From: a virus
DNA: 63,934 bases
Strand: one strand, 5' to 3'
Virus record (IMG/VR): IMGVR_UViG_3300048588_000315
Span: 1-63,934 of that record
Shown in pieces: positions 1 through 6,494 of the stretch. Under the pieces are notes generated by a model. That model made no database searches, was not told the DNA's origin, and worked only from the letters and a program-made list of their open reading frames with translations. The position numbers and the translations under genes were made by a program. The stretch's first letter is position 1, and each line of letters begins with the position of its first letter.

Positions 1-1359
1 CTCGGCTGTGATGACCCGTCCTTCAGCGGCTGCTCTCGCCAGTTCTTCTTCGATGGCCGCGATCATGGCCTCGGCGAGATCGACATACAGCTTTCGCTGC
101 TTCGATTGCATCTGAACTTCGTAGACGTCCCATGTCTTTTCCGGCAAGCCGAGATTCGCCTCGGCCTTCGTGATCGAGAACGAGATGCGAGCCAGTCGCT
201 CCTTGATGAGCGGGACGTTCTGGATCGCGACCAGCTTCTCGAATCCGGCCTTCGACTTCTCGTAGACGCCATGGAACGTACGGAACACTTTGTAGTTCAT
301 GAACCCCGACAGTCCGCTGTCAAGGAACTCAAGCTGCGACCAGAGGTCCATCGGATTGTTCGCGATCGGCGTTCCAGTCAGGATCAGTCTGCGATCAGCG
401 AGATCGCGGATGTTTCGGCTGTTCTTCGATCGCTTGCTGTTCGGCGCTTTGATATAGTGAGACTCATCGAGAATCATGATGTCCCACGGAATGCGACTGA
501 ACGCTTCCATCGTGGTATGCAAAGCCTCATACGAACAGACGCAAGCCGAGAAGACGCAGTCATCCTCTTGCCGAACCGCTTCCGTGAGGCCACGGATCCG
601 GCGAACCTTTCCGCCGCGGATGACGACCACCTTTCCCGGCACAGTGGAGAACCGACCGAACTCATTGGACCAGTTCATTCGCACTTGCTTCGGCGCGACG
701 ATGAGGGCGCGGTGCATACCTTTTCCGGCCTTCACCTTCTGCTGTGCCTCATAGCCGACACGAGCGATGGCGATTGGCGTCTTGCCGGTCCCTTGCTGCA
801 TGAACAGCGCGAAGTATGCCTGCTGAAGCTGGCATACGAGAGCAGTTCGCTGATACGATGAAAGCGGGAGCTCGGGATGATCGATGAAGTCAGCCGGAAG
901 TTCCGGCACGACACCGTTCACCTTGAAGTTCGCAGCAGTTACGGCCGTCTTATTCTGGCTGAAGAACCGAAGCAGCAGATACCGATACAGATTCCGAGTC
1001 GCCTCGGTCTTGAAGATCAGCCGATCACTCGGCCAAGCGTGGCGGATCAAGATCGCAGTGAAGTCAGTCCCTGCGAGGACCCACGTGTCGCCCTGAAGAT
1101 GGCCGCGTTCCGGAACCCGCTTGAACCACCTTCTCGCGTCGTAGGACGGAGTCCAGTTCACGACTTCACCGTTGCGGACCGAGATCGCCGTCGCGATGAA
1201 CCGAGTACCGTCCTCATCGAGATCGAGCAGAAGCCGATCGGAAGCAGCGAGCTGAAGCTGCTCCAGCGAGTGTCCAGTAGCGCGGCTCAGTGGCTCCAGT
1301 GTCGGGAGCATACTGAGAAGTTCGAGAGCATTGTTTTCGTTGTTCGTAGTGTCGTTCAT
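1..1359 (-). CDS. Superfamily 2 DEAD/SNF2-type helicase, C-terminus cut by window edge
   Basis: The frame is open from an ATG at 1359 to base 1 (453 codons), so the C-terminal third lies beyond the contig edge. It shows helicase motif I (QQGTGKTP), motif II (DESH) and motif III (LTGTPI), as expected for an ATP-dependent DNA translocase that remodels or unwinds DNA during phage replication or recombination. It is a close but not identical copy of the complete gene at 61777-63804. The N-terminus differs (MNDTTNNENN against MENDN, five residues longer here), substitutions are scattered, and the outermost ~100 bp on each side look identical. The start is set by an AAGGAGG site inside a GCGC/GCGC hairpin (1368-1382) whose loop also holds the TAA stop of the upstream gene. 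It is either the allelic version of the same gene in a circular genome or a real tandem duplicate. Confidence 0.88.
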   Translation of the reverse strand, partial: MNDTTNNENNALELLSMLPTLEPLSRATGHSLEQLQLAASDRLLLDLDEDGTRFIATAISVRNGEVVNWTPSYDARRWFKRVPERGHLQGDTWVLAGTDFTAILIRHAWPSDRLIFKTEATRNLYRYLLLRFFSQNKTAVTAANFKVNGVVPELPADFIDHPELPLSSYQRTALVCQLQQAYFALFMQQGTGKTPIAIARVGYEAQQKVKAGKGMHRALIVAPKQVRMNWSNEFGRFSTVPGKVVVIRGGKVRRIRGLTEAVRQEDDCVFSACVCSYEALHTTMEAFSRIPWDIMILDESHYIKAPNSKRSKNSRNIRDLADRRLILTGTPIANNPMDLWSQLEFLDSGLSGFMNYKVFRTFHGVYEKSKAGFEKLVAIQNVPLIKERLARISFSITKAEANLGLPEKTWDVYEVQMQSKQRKLYVDLAEAMIAAIEEELARAAAEGRVITAE

Positions 1360-1367
1360 GGTACGTT

Positions 1368-1382
1368 GCGCCTCCTTAGCGC
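1368..1382 (-). promoter_or_regulatory. Shine-Dalgarno hairpin for the helicase gene
   Basis: On the minus strand the sequence is GCGC-TAAGGAG-GCGC, a 4-bp stem presenting the ribosome-binding site in a 7-nt loop. The TAA in the loop is the stop codon of the gene at 1376-1852. The same loop with different stems precedes other genes in this region. Confidence 0.6.
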
Positions 1383-1852
1383 TGTTCAGTCGACGGATCG
1401 ACCTGATCATCGTCGGGGTTGAGGAAGTTAAGATTCGCACTCTTCATCGCCTGTCGTAGCATGGCGATTTCTTCTTCGTTGAGCTTGCCGTTAGCAGCGT
1501 CCTTCTCCAGACTGCGAAGCTGAGCCACGAGCTTCTTCGCCTTGTCGATCTTCGGTTGGAGCTTATGGAGCTTTTCCTCCTGACCGATCTTCTTCAGTTG
1601 TGAGACACATGACTGATAGCCTTTCTCGGCTCGTGCCTCGTGATCTTCCCACCACTCAATGTCCTCCTGAAGAACTGCTATCTTCATCTTCAGTTCGGCG
1701 ATGCGACGCTGTGCCTGACCGTTGATGAGCGACTTCCAGAAGTTCATCATGCCGATGAGCTTCGCTCGCTTCACGTACACTGCCTCAGCATCGATCTTCC
1801 TTTTCCGTGCTTTCGCTTTCGCTTCTTTCCTGCTTGCCTTTGATTTCACCAT
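1376..1852 (-). CDS. Hypothetical coiled-coil protein, 158 aa
   Basis: No family recognised. The N-terminal 30 residues are very basic (Lys/Arg/Ala), which suggests nucleic-acid binding. The rest is charged and helical with heptad-like spacing (Lys/Glu/Leu-rich, about residues 45-135), consistent with a coiled coil. The last residues are acidic and Pro-containing. The ATG at 1852 follows a perfect site, TAAGGAGG, in a CAGGC/GCCTG hairpin. The stop codon falls inside the ribosome-binding hairpin of the downstream helicase, so the two genes are probably translationally coupled. The same gene end is seen again at the right edge of the contig (63826-63934). Confidence 0.75.
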   Translation of the reverse strand: MVKSKASRKEAKAKARKRKIDAEAVYVKRAKLIGMMNFWKSLINGQAQRRIAELKMKIAVLQEDIEWWEDHEARAEKGYQSCVSQLKKIGQEEKLHKLQPKIDKAKKLVAQLRSLEKDAANGKLNEEEIAMLRQAMKSANLNFLNPDDDQVDPSTEQR

Positions 1853-1855
1853 TGT

Positions 1856-1872
1856 CAGGCCTCCTTAGCCTG
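1856..1872 (-). promoter_or_regulatory. Shine-Dalgarno hairpin (CAGGC/GCCTG stem)
   Basis: Minus strand CAGGC-TAAGGAG-GCCTG, 5-bp perfect stem. Compared with the TAGGC/GCCTA stems at other genes, the outer pair changes on both sides (T-A to C-G), a compensatory change that supports pairing. Confidence 0.6.
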
Positions 1873-1891
1873 CTTCCATTGAAAACTGTTT

Positions 1892-2239
1892 CTGCCTGCT
1901 GCGGCCCTGCGGCCCTGCCTGCGGCCCTGCGGCCCTGCGGCCCTGCCTGCGGCCCTGCGGCCCTGCCTGCGGCCCTGCGGCCCTGCCTGCGGCCCTGCCT
2001 GCGGCCCTGCGGCCCTGCCTGCGGCCCTGCGGCCCTGCGGCCCTGCCTGCGGCCCTGCCTGCGGCCCTGCGGCCCTGCGGCCCTGCGGCCCTGCCTGCGG
2101 CCCTGCGGCCCTGCCTGCGGCCCTGCGGCCCTGCCTGCGGCCCTGCGGCCCTGCCTGCGGCCCTGCGGCCCTGCCTGCGGCCCTGCGACCCTGCCTGCGG
2201 CCCTGCGGCCCTGCCTGCGGCCCTGCCTGCGGCCCTGCT
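1892..2239. repeat. GC-rich tandem array built from 8- and 12-nt units
   Basis: About 350 bp made almost entirely of two words, CTGCGGCC (8 nt) and CTGCCTGCGGCC (12 nt), mixed irregularly. Both are built from the 4-nt blocks CTGC and GGCC. One unit carries a point change (GACC near 2188). Open reading frames exist across it only because stops cannot form. It lies exactly between the stop of the DUF2786 gene and the leader of the 158-aa gene. Confidence 0.9.
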
Positions 2240-2241
2240 GT

Positions 2242-2985
2242 TCACAGCGTCATGTCGGGCCGCATTTTCTTTTCGCCTTCGATGCCATTGGCGTGAAGAC
2301 CGACTTCACGTGCATCGGCGGCTCCCTTGTAATAGGCATCACCGACAACGTTCTTCCTGCGGACGATCGCCTTGCCGAGACCACCCGGTATGTTGGAAGT
2401 GAACCAATCGTTGATGACATCGGCCTTCCGCACTACGATCGCCGTGCATTTGTTGTCCTCGGTCTTCCGCATTTCCTTGGCACGACACACGAGCTCAGCG
2501 ACGAACCCCTCGCAGTACGATGCAGTCTCCGCCGCCTGATTCCTGCGATAGTGCTGAAGCGACATCGCACGGATTGTGGCATGGAGCGCTGTATAGAGCG
2601 ACTTCGCGACTTCCACGTCGCGCTGAAGACCGACGAAATGGATCTCGGTCTTTCCAGTCTTCCACGAACGGATGAATGACTTCGTGTCGCAGATGAGATC
2701 GACGACATACGGCAGAGACTTCCGCCACGACCGAACCGTCTTGCCCGAGAGCTCGACGTAGTCCTCAACTGCCTGGACCCGGCATTGCTGCTGATCCGCT
2801 TGACGAAACATCGCCTCGTCTTCGGCGATGCCATACTTCTGCATCAGCTTCCGGCACTGAGAAGCCGCCGTCGCAGCTTCGTCGACCGTGCATCCACGGT
2901 CGGTTGTCATGCGCATCAGCTTGGCGATCTGCCCGAGGATTCGTTCCTTTGCCGACTGTTCCTTTTCACGCTCTTGCTCTGTCAT
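2242..2985 (-). CDS. DUF2786-type protein, 247 aa
   Basis: The N-terminal ~60 residues match the DUF2786 pattern: a basic helix with ILGQIAKLMRM, then an Ala-rich segment ending in LMQKYGIAEDEA. The rest (about 75-230) is a mixed alpha/beta domain seen with DUF2786 in other phage and bacterial proteins (DUF7168-like). Function is unknown; such proteins are often found among phage early genes. The ATG at 2985 follows a TAGGC/GCCTA Shine-Dalgarno hairpin. The longer upstream frame has no ribosome site and crosses that hairpin, so it was not used. The tandem array 1892-2239 begins right after the stop. Confidence 0.75.
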   Translation of the reverse strand: MTEQEREKEQSAKERILGQIAKLMRMTTDRGCTVDEAATAASQCRKLMQKYGIAEDEAMFRQADQQQCRVQAVEDYVELSGKTVRSWRKSLPYVVDLICDTKSFIRSWKTGKTEIHFVGLQRDVEVAKSLYTALHATIRAMSLQHYRRNQAAETASYCEGFVAELVCRAKEMRKTEDNKCTAIVVRKADVINDWFTSNIPGGLGKAIVRRKNVVGDAYYKGAADAREVGLHANGIEGEKKMRPDMTL

Positions 2986-3082
2986 GGTAGGCCTCCTTAG
3001 CCTATAAGGTTGACTGCCTGTTCTCAACGTGAGAGCAGACTGGTCTCCGGCTTACCGTAGCAAGCCGGAGTGCAGTGCGCTG
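2986..3082 (-). promoter_or_regulatory. Structured intergenic leader with Shine-Dalgarno hairpin
   Basis: In minus-strand order: a GACAGCGCACTGCACTC-type box at the preceding stop, a 9-bp hairpin (CTCCGGCTT/AAGCCGGAG, 3043-3071), a small TCTCA/TGAGA hairpin, then TAGGC-TAAGGAG-GCCTA (2988-3004) and ATG. The same order recurs at 5065-5162, 5475-5564 and 5772-5873. Confidence 0.55.
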
Positions 3083-3310
3083 TCACCAGTGAATGTCCGT
3101 CGCCGGGATGAGAAGATCGCCTCGTTCGTTAAACGGCAGGCAGATCCAAGCATCTCCGTCTATTCGCAGTTCGTCCAGCGGTCGGGCAAGTCGCGCCCAG
3201 TCATACAAGCTGTTAGATCCATACATGGTCCACAGTTCATTGGGTGAACTGCAATTGAAGTCGCGACATGGATCAGACCTGAGCCCGAACCTGATCGATG
3301 CAATCGACAT
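3083..3310 (-). CDS. Hypothetical protein, 75 aa
   Basis: No family recognised. It is rich in Trp/Leu/Asp with no membrane segment or Cys pairs. The ATG at 3310 is preceded by AAGGAGG at good spacing. Its coding region begins 11 nt after the stop of the upstream gene (3322), so the two are in one transcript. The stop codon merges with the conserved intergenic leader box (GACAGCGCACTGC), as for other genes in this run. Confidence 0.65.
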   Translation of the reverse strand: MSIASIRFGLRSDPCRDFNCSSPNELWTMYGSNSLYDWARLARPLDELRIDGDAWICLPFNERGDLLIPATDIHW

Positions 3311-3321
3311 AGCGACCTCCT

Positions 3322-3801
3322 TCACAGCAGTGTCGCCGGATCGGCGATGAACTGAATCGCTTCCCATCGCCGGCGCGCATCGGCCAGTACGCGCTCCAAC
3401 GTCGGTCCGTGCATCACGCTGATCTGATCGAGATCGTAGGCCTCACGATGCTCCAAGGCGTTTTTGATGCGAAGGTGCATCTCCTCTTCGGTGATGATCT
3501 CACGATCATCGCGCATCGACCGGAGAACGCTGAACGCCATGAACTTCCATTCAGCATCGTTATGCTTGTAGATCCGGACTTCCAGATCGCCGATGTCATC
3601 CGGTCCCTTGCCCTCGTCGTAGTCGTGGTAGTCGAGGACCCACGAATGGATGCTGTTCGTGTAAGGTGTCCGTGCCGGTTCAACATGCTGACGGAGGGTC
3701 GGCACGACGCTGAAGTCCCAGTGCTTCAGATTTCCGGCTGGCTCCGCCGCTTGAAGGATGCGGGTCGCGACAGGGACGGACAAGTGCGGGTTCTTCGACA
3801 T
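3322..3801 (-). CDS. Hypothetical protein, 159 aa
   Basis: No family recognised. It is an acidic, soluble protein with Asp/His-rich central part (HDYDEGKGPDDIGD) and a helical C-terminus ending near DARRRWEAIQF. There is no signal peptide. The ATG at 3801 is chosen because it directly follows a TAGGC-TAAGGAG-GCCTA Shine-Dalgarno hairpin (3804-3820). The longer frame upstream would read through that hairpin. It belongs to the run of small early-type genes sharing this leader. Confidence 0.7.
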   Translation of the reverse strand: MSKNPHLSVPVATRILQAAEPAGNLKHWDFSVVPTLRQHVEPARTPYTNSIHSWVLDYHDYDEGKGPDDIGDLEVRIYKHNDAEWKFMAFSVLRSMRDDREIITEEEMHLRIKNALEHREAYDLDQISVMHGPTLERVLADARRRWEAIQFIADPATLL

Positions 3802-3803
3802 GG

Positions 3804-3820
3804 TAGGCCTCCTTAGCCTA
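3804..3820 (-). promoter_or_regulatory. Shine-Dalgarno hairpin
   Basis: Minus strand TAGGC-TAAGGAG-GCCTA, perfect 5-bp stem, placed directly before the ATG at 3801. Confidence 0.6.
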
Positions 3821-3833
3821 TGAGGTTGAGACT

Positions 3834-3859
3834 GGCTCGCTGCTACATTGCAGCGAGCC
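3834..3859 (-). terminator. Intergenic hairpin, 10-bp perfect stem
   Basis: GGCTCGCTGC and GCAGCGAGCC pair around a 6-nt loop. It lies downstream of the 3932-4405 gene and upstream of the Shine-Dalgarno hairpin at 3804. There is no T-run, so it may stabilise or process RNA rather than terminate. Confidence 0.45.
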
Positions 3860-3866
3860 ACAGACA

Positions 3867-3895
3867 AAGGGAAAGCTCGGCGTTTCCGCCGAGCT
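3867..3895 (-). terminator. Possible rho-independent terminator
   Basis: AGCTCGGCG and CGCCGAGCT form a 9-bp stem with a 4-nt loop. On the minus strand it is followed by TTTCCCTTT, about 35 nt after the stop of the 3932-4405 gene. Confidence 0.5.
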
Positions 3896-3931
3896 CCCGC
3901 TTCCCGGAATGCGGACCGAGGCGCCGACGAA

Positions 3932-4405
3932 TCAGGCCTTCGCTTCCTCGCCTTCCTCCTCGCTGTCCGGCTTGGCGAGCTCCTTGAGCTGATCCATGGT
4001 GAGACCGGCTTCCTTGAGTTGCTTCTCCAGGTCGGCCAGCGCGTTGATGACGCGAAGTCCCTTCTTGACGACCTTCGCCTGCTTCTCGTCGCCCATCGCG
4101 GCGAGCTGCTTCGCCTTGGTCTCGAGCTTCCCGGCCTTCGCCGTCATCTGCTCGGCCTTGAAGCGAAGCTCAGCGGCAGTGTGTTCGAGATACGCGGCCG
4201 TCGACTTGAAGTCCTTCTTCTTCAGCGGTTTGTTGACCTTGAAGTCGAAGCCGTCGGGGATCGCCTTCTCGAACGGATAGTCCGACTTCTTCGCCGGAGT
4301 GAAGGCGACGCGCTTCTTGCTCGCCTTCTTGTCCGCCTTCTCCGAGCCGGAACCTTGCTGCTGCTGACCACCGACGCGACGCGATTCAGACTGAGACTTG
4401 GCCAT
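3932..4405 (-). CDS. Hypothetical Lys/Glu-rich coiled-coil protein, 157 aa
   Basis: No family recognised. The N-terminus (1-40) is disordered with a QQQQ tract and Lys-rich stretches. Residues about 65-145 are Ala/Lys/Glu/Leu-rich with coiled-coil character. The tail is a run of Glu. The overall composition suggests a nucleic-acid-associated or scaffolding role, but nothing specific can be said. The ATG at 4405 has AAGGAGG upstream, but unlike its neighbours the site is not in a paired stem (AACAAGGAGGCC). A terminator-like hairpin follows at 3867-3895. Confidence 0.7.
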   Translation of the reverse strand: MAKSQSESRRVGGQQQQGSGSEKADKKASKKRVAFTPAKKSDYPFEKAIPDGFDFKVNKPLKKKDFKSTAAYLEHTAAELRFKAEQMTAKAGKLETKAKQLAAMGDEKQAKVVKKGLRVINALADLEKQLKEAGLTMDQLKELAKPDSEEEGEEAKA

Positions 4406-4492
4406 GATAGGCCTCCTTGTTACTGCCGCGGAATTGCGGACAGTGAATCGGCACCGAGGACGTTACTCCGCGATGCCTTTATGAATCAGTGA

Positions 4493-4714
4493 TCAGTGGA
4501 GCAGATCGTACGCTTGCTGAAGCAAGCGAGACACTTGGAGATTGATCTGGCCTCCAAGAGATTCGGATCCTCTGGCGACCGCGGACTCCTGGAAGATATC
4601 CATGAGTGCCGACACGACTTCCTTCTCGCCAGCTTCGCCGATGAGCCGGAGCAGCGCGGCTTTCACGTGATCGACACGAGCCTCGGCCTCAAGCCGGTCA
4701 CCATGCTCCGTCAT
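4493..4714 (-). CDS. Hypothetical helical protein, 73 aa
   Basis: No family recognised. It is small and predicted helical, with EAGEKEVVSALMDIF in the middle and a Leu/Gln-rich end. The start at 4714 is set by an ATGA overlap with the stop of the gene 4711-5064, so it is translated by coupling. The longer frame upstream lies entirely within that gene and is not used. Confidence 0.6.
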   Translation of the reverse strand: MTEHGDRLEAEARVDHVKAALLRLIGEAGEKEVVSALMDIFQESAVARGSESLGGQINLQVSRLLQQAYDLLH

Positions 4715-5064
4715 CTTCGAAGTGGCGTTGGAATCGAGAGCGTTGAAGCAGCGCGATGAGCGGCATCCACGGTACGCTCGGTGAAGTCCTCGCTGAGAGG
4801 CGGCACGGCATCGGTCAGCGCTTTCGCGATCGGCTTCAACGCTGGCGTGTAGTGCTGATCGACGCGTTCCTTCGCGTCCTTGTAGATGACGCCGACCGAC
4901 CCGTCCCACTCACCGATGGGCACGACGCCATCTTCGGTGAACGCGCTGCAGATGTCCTTGTCGCCATCCCACTTCGCTTCGAAGTCGATGGCCCGAACCG
5001 CCGCCTTCCAAGACTTGTAGTTGCTGAACTCACGCTCGCCGAGATGATTGATGCTCTTCGCCAT
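4711..5064 (-). CDS. Hypothetical protein, 117 aa, paralogue of 5565-5771
   Basis: Residues about 17-60 (WKAAVRAIDFEAKWDGDKD, then an acidic stretch, a DGV and GEW) align with the gene at 5565-5771 (WKKQVRALDPEAEFEGRGD, then DG and GNW), so the two are paralogues. The family is not recognised; function unknown. The C-terminal half is helical. The ATG at 5064 follows a TAGGC-TAAGGAG-GCCTA hairpin (5069-5085). The stop overlaps the next gene as ATGA. Confidence 0.7.
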   Translation of the reverse strand: MAKSINHLGEREFSNYKSWKAAVRAIDFEAKWDGDKDICSAFTEDGVVPIGEWDGSVGVIYKDAKERVDQHYTPALKPIAKALTDAVPPLSEDFTERTVDAAHRAASTLSIPTPLRR

Positions 5065-5162
5065 AGTGTAGGCCTCCTTAGCCTAGTGTTGTGAACTGTC
5101 CGTCTCAGCATTGAGAGCGGATCGGTCTCGGGCCCGAAGGCCCGAGTGCGATGCGCTGTCGC
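5065..5162 (-). promoter_or_regulatory. Structured intergenic leader with Shine-Dalgarno hairpin
   Basis: It contains a CTCGGGCC/GGCCCGAG hairpin with a TTCG loop (5133-5152), a short CTC/GAG hairpin, and the TAGGC-TAAGGAG-GCCTA element (5069-5085) before the ATG at 5064. The layout is the same as 5475-5564, with partly identical sequence. Confidence 0.55.
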
Positions 5163-5474
5163 TTACTTCAAACTGCCGTCGGCTCGGGCCGCACAGAACT
5201 TCTTCGCGGCCTTCTTCGCCTTGCCTTTCTTCGCCTTGCCTTTCTTCGCCTTGCGATGCTTCGGCTTGCGACGCTTGATCACGTCACCGAGGACGCTGGC
5301 GTCCATCGGCAACGTGAGCTCCTTGCTCGCCTTCGCCTTCAGGCGATCGATGCGGGACTCGATCCGCTTGACTTCCTTGTCACGCTTGCGGAGCAGCGCG
5401 ATGCACTGCTTCTGCAGCTTGCGGATTTCAGACAGGACCGAATCGAACCGACGCTTGCTGAACTGCTTCGACAT
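5163..5474 (-). CDS. Small basic protein with histone-H1-like Lys/Ala tail, 103 aa
   Basis: The N-terminal 50 residues are a charged helix (coiled-coil-like). Residues about 68-93 are a Lys/Ala/Gly repeat (KAKKGKAKKGKAKKAAKK) like histone H1 or bacterial HU-tail proteins, so DNA or RNA binding is likely by charge alone. The family is otherwise not recognised. The ATG at 5474 follows a TAGGC-TAAGGAG-GCCTA hairpin (5477-5493). It lies between the two paralogues 4711-5064 and 5565-5771. Confidence 0.72.
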   Translation of the reverse strand: MSKQFSKRRFDSVLSEIRKLQKQCIALLRKRDKEVKRIESRIDRLKAKASKELTLPMDASVLGDVIKRRKPKHRKAKKGKAKKGKAKKAAKKFCAARADGSLK

Positions 5475-5564
5475 GGTAGGCCTCCTTAGCCTAGAACATT
5501 GAATGCCACTCTCACCTTGAGAGCGGACCGGTCTCGGGCCCGAAGGCCCGAGTGCGGTACGCTG
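5475..5564 (-). promoter_or_regulatory. Structured intergenic leader with Shine-Dalgarno hairpin
   Basis: Near-copy of 5065-5162: the CTCGGGCC-TTCG-GGCCCGAG hairpin, the CTCTCA/TGAGAG hairpin and TAGGC-TAAGGAG-GCCTA (5477-5493) are all present in the same order. Confidence 0.55.
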
Positions 5565-5771
5565 TCATCGATACGTGTCAGCGATGACACGCTCGTATCC
5601 CTTCTCTGTCAGCACTGAACCGATGTTGCGCTTCCGCTTCCAGTTGCCGAGAGCGATGCATCCGTCCTTGTCGTACGCCACGATCATGTCACCGCGTCCT
5701 TCGAACTCGGCTTCCGGGTCCAGAGCACGAACTTGCTTCTTCCACGCTTCGAACTTGTTGATCCACTTCAT
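5565..5771 (-). CDS. Hypothetical protein, 68 aa, paralogue of 4711-5064
   Basis: It is a short version of the 4711-5064 family, starting with a WKKQVRALDPEAEF block and ending with a helix. Function unknown. The ATG at 5771 is placed 3 nt after an AGGC-TAAGGAG-GCCT hairpin (5774-5788). The in-frame ATG further upstream would cross it. The stop is embedded in the conserved leader box GACAGCGTACCGCACTC. Confidence 0.68.
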   Translation of the reverse strand: MKWINKFEAWKKQVRALDPEAEFEGRGDMIVAYDKDGCIALGNWKRKRNIGSVLTEKGYERVIADTYR

Positions 5772-5873
5772 ATAGGCCTCCTTAGCCTGATTAGAGAACA
5801 CGCTGCACTCAACGCGAGAGCAGTTCGGTCCCGATCCGCTATTGCATACGGATCGGGTGCGAAATGCTGTCGT
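5772..5873 (-). promoter_or_regulatory. Structured intergenic leader with Shine-Dalgarno hairpin
   Basis: GACAGCATTTCGCACC box, a 9-bp CCCGATCCG/CGGATCGGG hairpin (about 5830-5857), then AGGC-TAAGGAG-GCCT (5774-5788). By analogy with the other copies, a gene should end just upstream, at about 5874. Confidence 0.5.
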
Positions 5874-5960
5874 TCATTTCACTGAGACCCGTTTCGGCTT
5901 CGCGCGATTCATTGGATTGAGCAGGATCCAAATTTCGCGGTTATCCAAAACGTGTAGCAA
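5874..5960 (-). CDS. Possible tiny ORF, 28 aa
   Basis: A short frame ends with NPMNRAKPKRVSVK and a TGA placed exactly where the conserved intergenic box begins, as real genes do at the other leaders. The only start giving 28 residues is TTG at 5960, with no clear ribosome site; an ATG at 5912 would give 12 residues. This may be the tail of a gene broken upstream by the TAG just before it. Weak evidence. Confidence 0.3.
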   Translation of the reverse strand: MLHVLDNREIWILLNPMNRAKPKRVSVK

Positions 5961-5996
5961 GCTACGCTGCTATCACAGCAGTGTCTCACCAGCTTG

Positions 5997-6185
5997 CTAA
6001 CGGCAGGAAGGATTTTCTTTCGGTGAACGGTTTTCGCCAAATTCATCACCTACGAATCCGTACCCATTTTCTTCACACGACACGATCGGGTCGCAGCAGT
6101 TCTTCACAGAACAAACCACTTTTTCAGGGACTGTTTCGTTGCCTACTTGAGAATCCGGCGGCACGTATTTTCTCGCTCGCGCCAT
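5997..6185 (-). CDS. Possible small Cys-containing protein, 62 aa
   Basis: The frame holds four Cys in a tight region (CSVKNCCDPIVSC) and an acidic second half. No family is recognised. The ribosome site before the ATG at 6185 is weak (AGGGCGGG). It lies alone in a stretch of lower GC than the coding regions around it, so it may be spurious. Confidence 0.35.
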   Translation of the reverse strand: MARARKYVPPDSQVGNETVPEKVVCSVKNCCDPIVSCEENGYGFVGDEFGENRSPKENPSCR

Positions 6186-6430
6186 TGCAGAATTCCCGCC
6201 CTGCTTTCCCGCACCGTTTCACGCGTCACGCGTTTTCGTGCGTCCTGCCGTCTTCACTTGTCATTTACTACAGCTATAATTTACCATAACCACTTGTGAT
6301 GACAAGTGGTTAGCATCATTTCTCCTCAATTTTCTTCAAATTGTTCATTTTCCGTAAACCGAGCAATTTCAACGACTTACGACGGATTCTCGCCACGTTT
6401 CGCGGTTTTCCGCCGCTGGCCCCTCTTATA
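6186..6430. promoter_or_regulatory. AT-rich intergenic region with palindrome, early promoter or origin candidate
   Basis: About 245 bp of AT-rich DNA before the small-gene run. It holds a perfect 11-bp inverted repeat, TAACCACTTGT/ACAAGTGGTTA with a 4-nt spacer (6287-6312), and a nearby half-site CACTTGTCA (about 6256). On the minus strand TTGTCA in the palindrome, a 16-nt spacer and TAAATT make a plausible sigma-70-like promoter overlapped by the operator. AGCTATATA near 6427 resembles motifs at 14020, 16095 and 47940. No gene is convincing here; GAGGAGAA followed by a 12-codon frame at the palindrome could be a leader peptide. Confidence 0.45.
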
Positions 6431-6487
6431 TAGCTTCGGCGGCAGGGCGGCAGGGCCAGCGGCAGGGCGGCAGGGCCAGCGGCAGGA
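6431..6487. repeat. Short GC-rich array of 8/12-nt units
   Basis: Units GGCAGGGC (8) and GGCAGGGCCAGC (12) alternate about five times. These are the same words, in reverse complement, as the CCGCCCTG/CCGCTGGCCCTG segments in the arrays at 24129-25104 and 54704-55471. The array lies just after the stop of DNA polymerase. Confidence 0.8.
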
Positions 6488-6494
6488 TCCATAG

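Noticed and set aside
106-861. Long plus-strand frames opposite the helicase and many others through the window
   Set aside because: They mirror real minus-strand genes and lack ribosome sites; GC-rich codon bias opens the antisense frame.
1865-2245. Frames rich in Gly/Arg/Ala/Pro in the 8/12-nt array
   Set aside because: Pure repeat translation, no start signal, exactly fills the gap between two real genes.
5874-6186. tRNA gene in the AT-rich region
   Set aside because: Short stems are present but no cloverleaf with a TTC arm could be traced by eye.
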